Origin: an uncultured Planctomycetia bacterium
Lineage (GTDB): Bacteria > Planctomycetota > UBA1135 > GCA-002686595
Length of the DNA: 64,000 bases
Reading direction: 5' to 3'
NCBI GenBank assembly: GCA_937952135.1
Contig: CALFYL010000073.1
Span: forward strand, 21,999-85,998
Position 1 is the first letter of the stretch. The number at the start of each line of letters is the position of its first letter. A program made the translations under genes and the position numbers. Below are positions 63,978-64,000 of this stretch, piece by piece. The notes below the pieces were generated by a model that did not search any database, was not told the DNA's origin, and saw only the letters and a program-made list of their open reading frames with translations.

Positions 63978-64000
63978 TGTCCAGCGGACTTCGCAGCCCG
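63955..64000 (-). ncRNA. rnpB: RNase P RNA, 3' end (partial, runs off the window)
   Basis: The minus strand reads GGACAGAACCCGGCTTACAG followed by GGCGACTC. The ACAGAA...GGCTTA block is conserved region V near the 3' end of bacterial RNase P RNA, which pairs with the 5' part to form P4; the closing GGGCGACTC would be the 3' strand of helix P1. The 5' part lies beyond the window. The 3'-terminal 23 bases come from the phage att site. Confidence 0.85.

Noticed and set aside
1..64000. CRISPR arrays, tRNA genes, insertion sequences
   Set aside because: Looked for short regular repeats with spacers, tRNA-like cloverleaf ends and transposase motifs; none seen. The only large repeat is the duplicated prophage.

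Overview
The window is almost entirely phage DNA. It is a GC-rich, temperate, contractile-tailed (Mu/P2-type myovirus) prophage present in two tandem copies in the same orientation. Bases 1-21017 repeat exactly at 42961-63977 (offset 42960), as far as I can compare the lines and all translated genes. I read 21018-63977 as one complete 42,960-bp prophage (prophage 2) and 1-21017 as the last part of an identical upstream prophage (prophage 1) whose beginning lies left of the window. At 63978 the sequence leaves the phage and enters the 3' end of the host RNase P RNA gene (rnpB, minus strand). The att site is therefore the 3' end of rnpB, with the tyrosine integrase gene beside it. The host is a high-GC bacterium with a type-A-like RNase P RNA, most plausibly a Gram-negative proteobacterium or myxobacterium-like lineage. 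The window does not resolve it further.

Layout of the complete copy. 21018-25794 (+): early region with small HTH proteins, a winged-helix protein, a possible anti-defence protein, a RusA Holliday-junction resolvase, a two-gene membrane cassette and an acidic protein. 25990-29812 (-): a fibre cassette (a 102-aa module, an 861-aa beta-helix/repeat fibre, a 147-aa protein) and, at its upstream end, a CI-like HTH repressor. 29913-37043 (+): second early operon with a Cro-like HTH protein, a ParB-like protein, a J-domain protein, a Gp37/Gp68-family protein, an ASCH-domain protein, a nucleotidyltransferase-like protein and several small zinc-binding or unknown proteins. 37003-42957 (-): tail fibre, gp48, baseplate J (gp47), a predicted alpha/beta hydrolase and a second fibre. 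43012-43557 (+): a lipoprotein on the opposite strand. 43516-59323 (-): the remaining late genes, read from small terminase to gp46. 59570-60058 (+): a small membrane protein. 60090-61379 (-): a minor tail protein Z-like protein, an unknown protein and a holin-like protein. 61651-63690 (-): a small basic protein, a coiled-coil/winged-helix protein and the integrase, then att and rnpB. Copy 1 (1-21017) repeats everything from the lipoprotein to the att site.

Head genes follow a lambda-like order (small terminase, large terminase, gpW, portal, fused protease/capsid, DUF2190, FII-like). Tail genes follow Mu (DUF2635, sheath, tube, frameshifted chaperone, tape measure, gpN, gpP/D, gp45, PAAR, gp46, gp47, gp48). 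A fibre, a hydrolase and a divergent lipoprotein gene sit between gp46 and gp47, which are normally adjacent.

The most interesting signal is an 18-bp imperfect dyad, consensus TGTC(AC or CA)CGCCAAGCGACA, that recurs about 12-15 times per prophage. Sites lie at the repressor/Cro region, at gene starts and stops, in short intergenic gaps and inside a few late genes. The left half resembles lambda CI operators, and the scatter resembles the stoperators of cluster A mycobacteriophages. I found no recognisable endolysin, helicase or primase.
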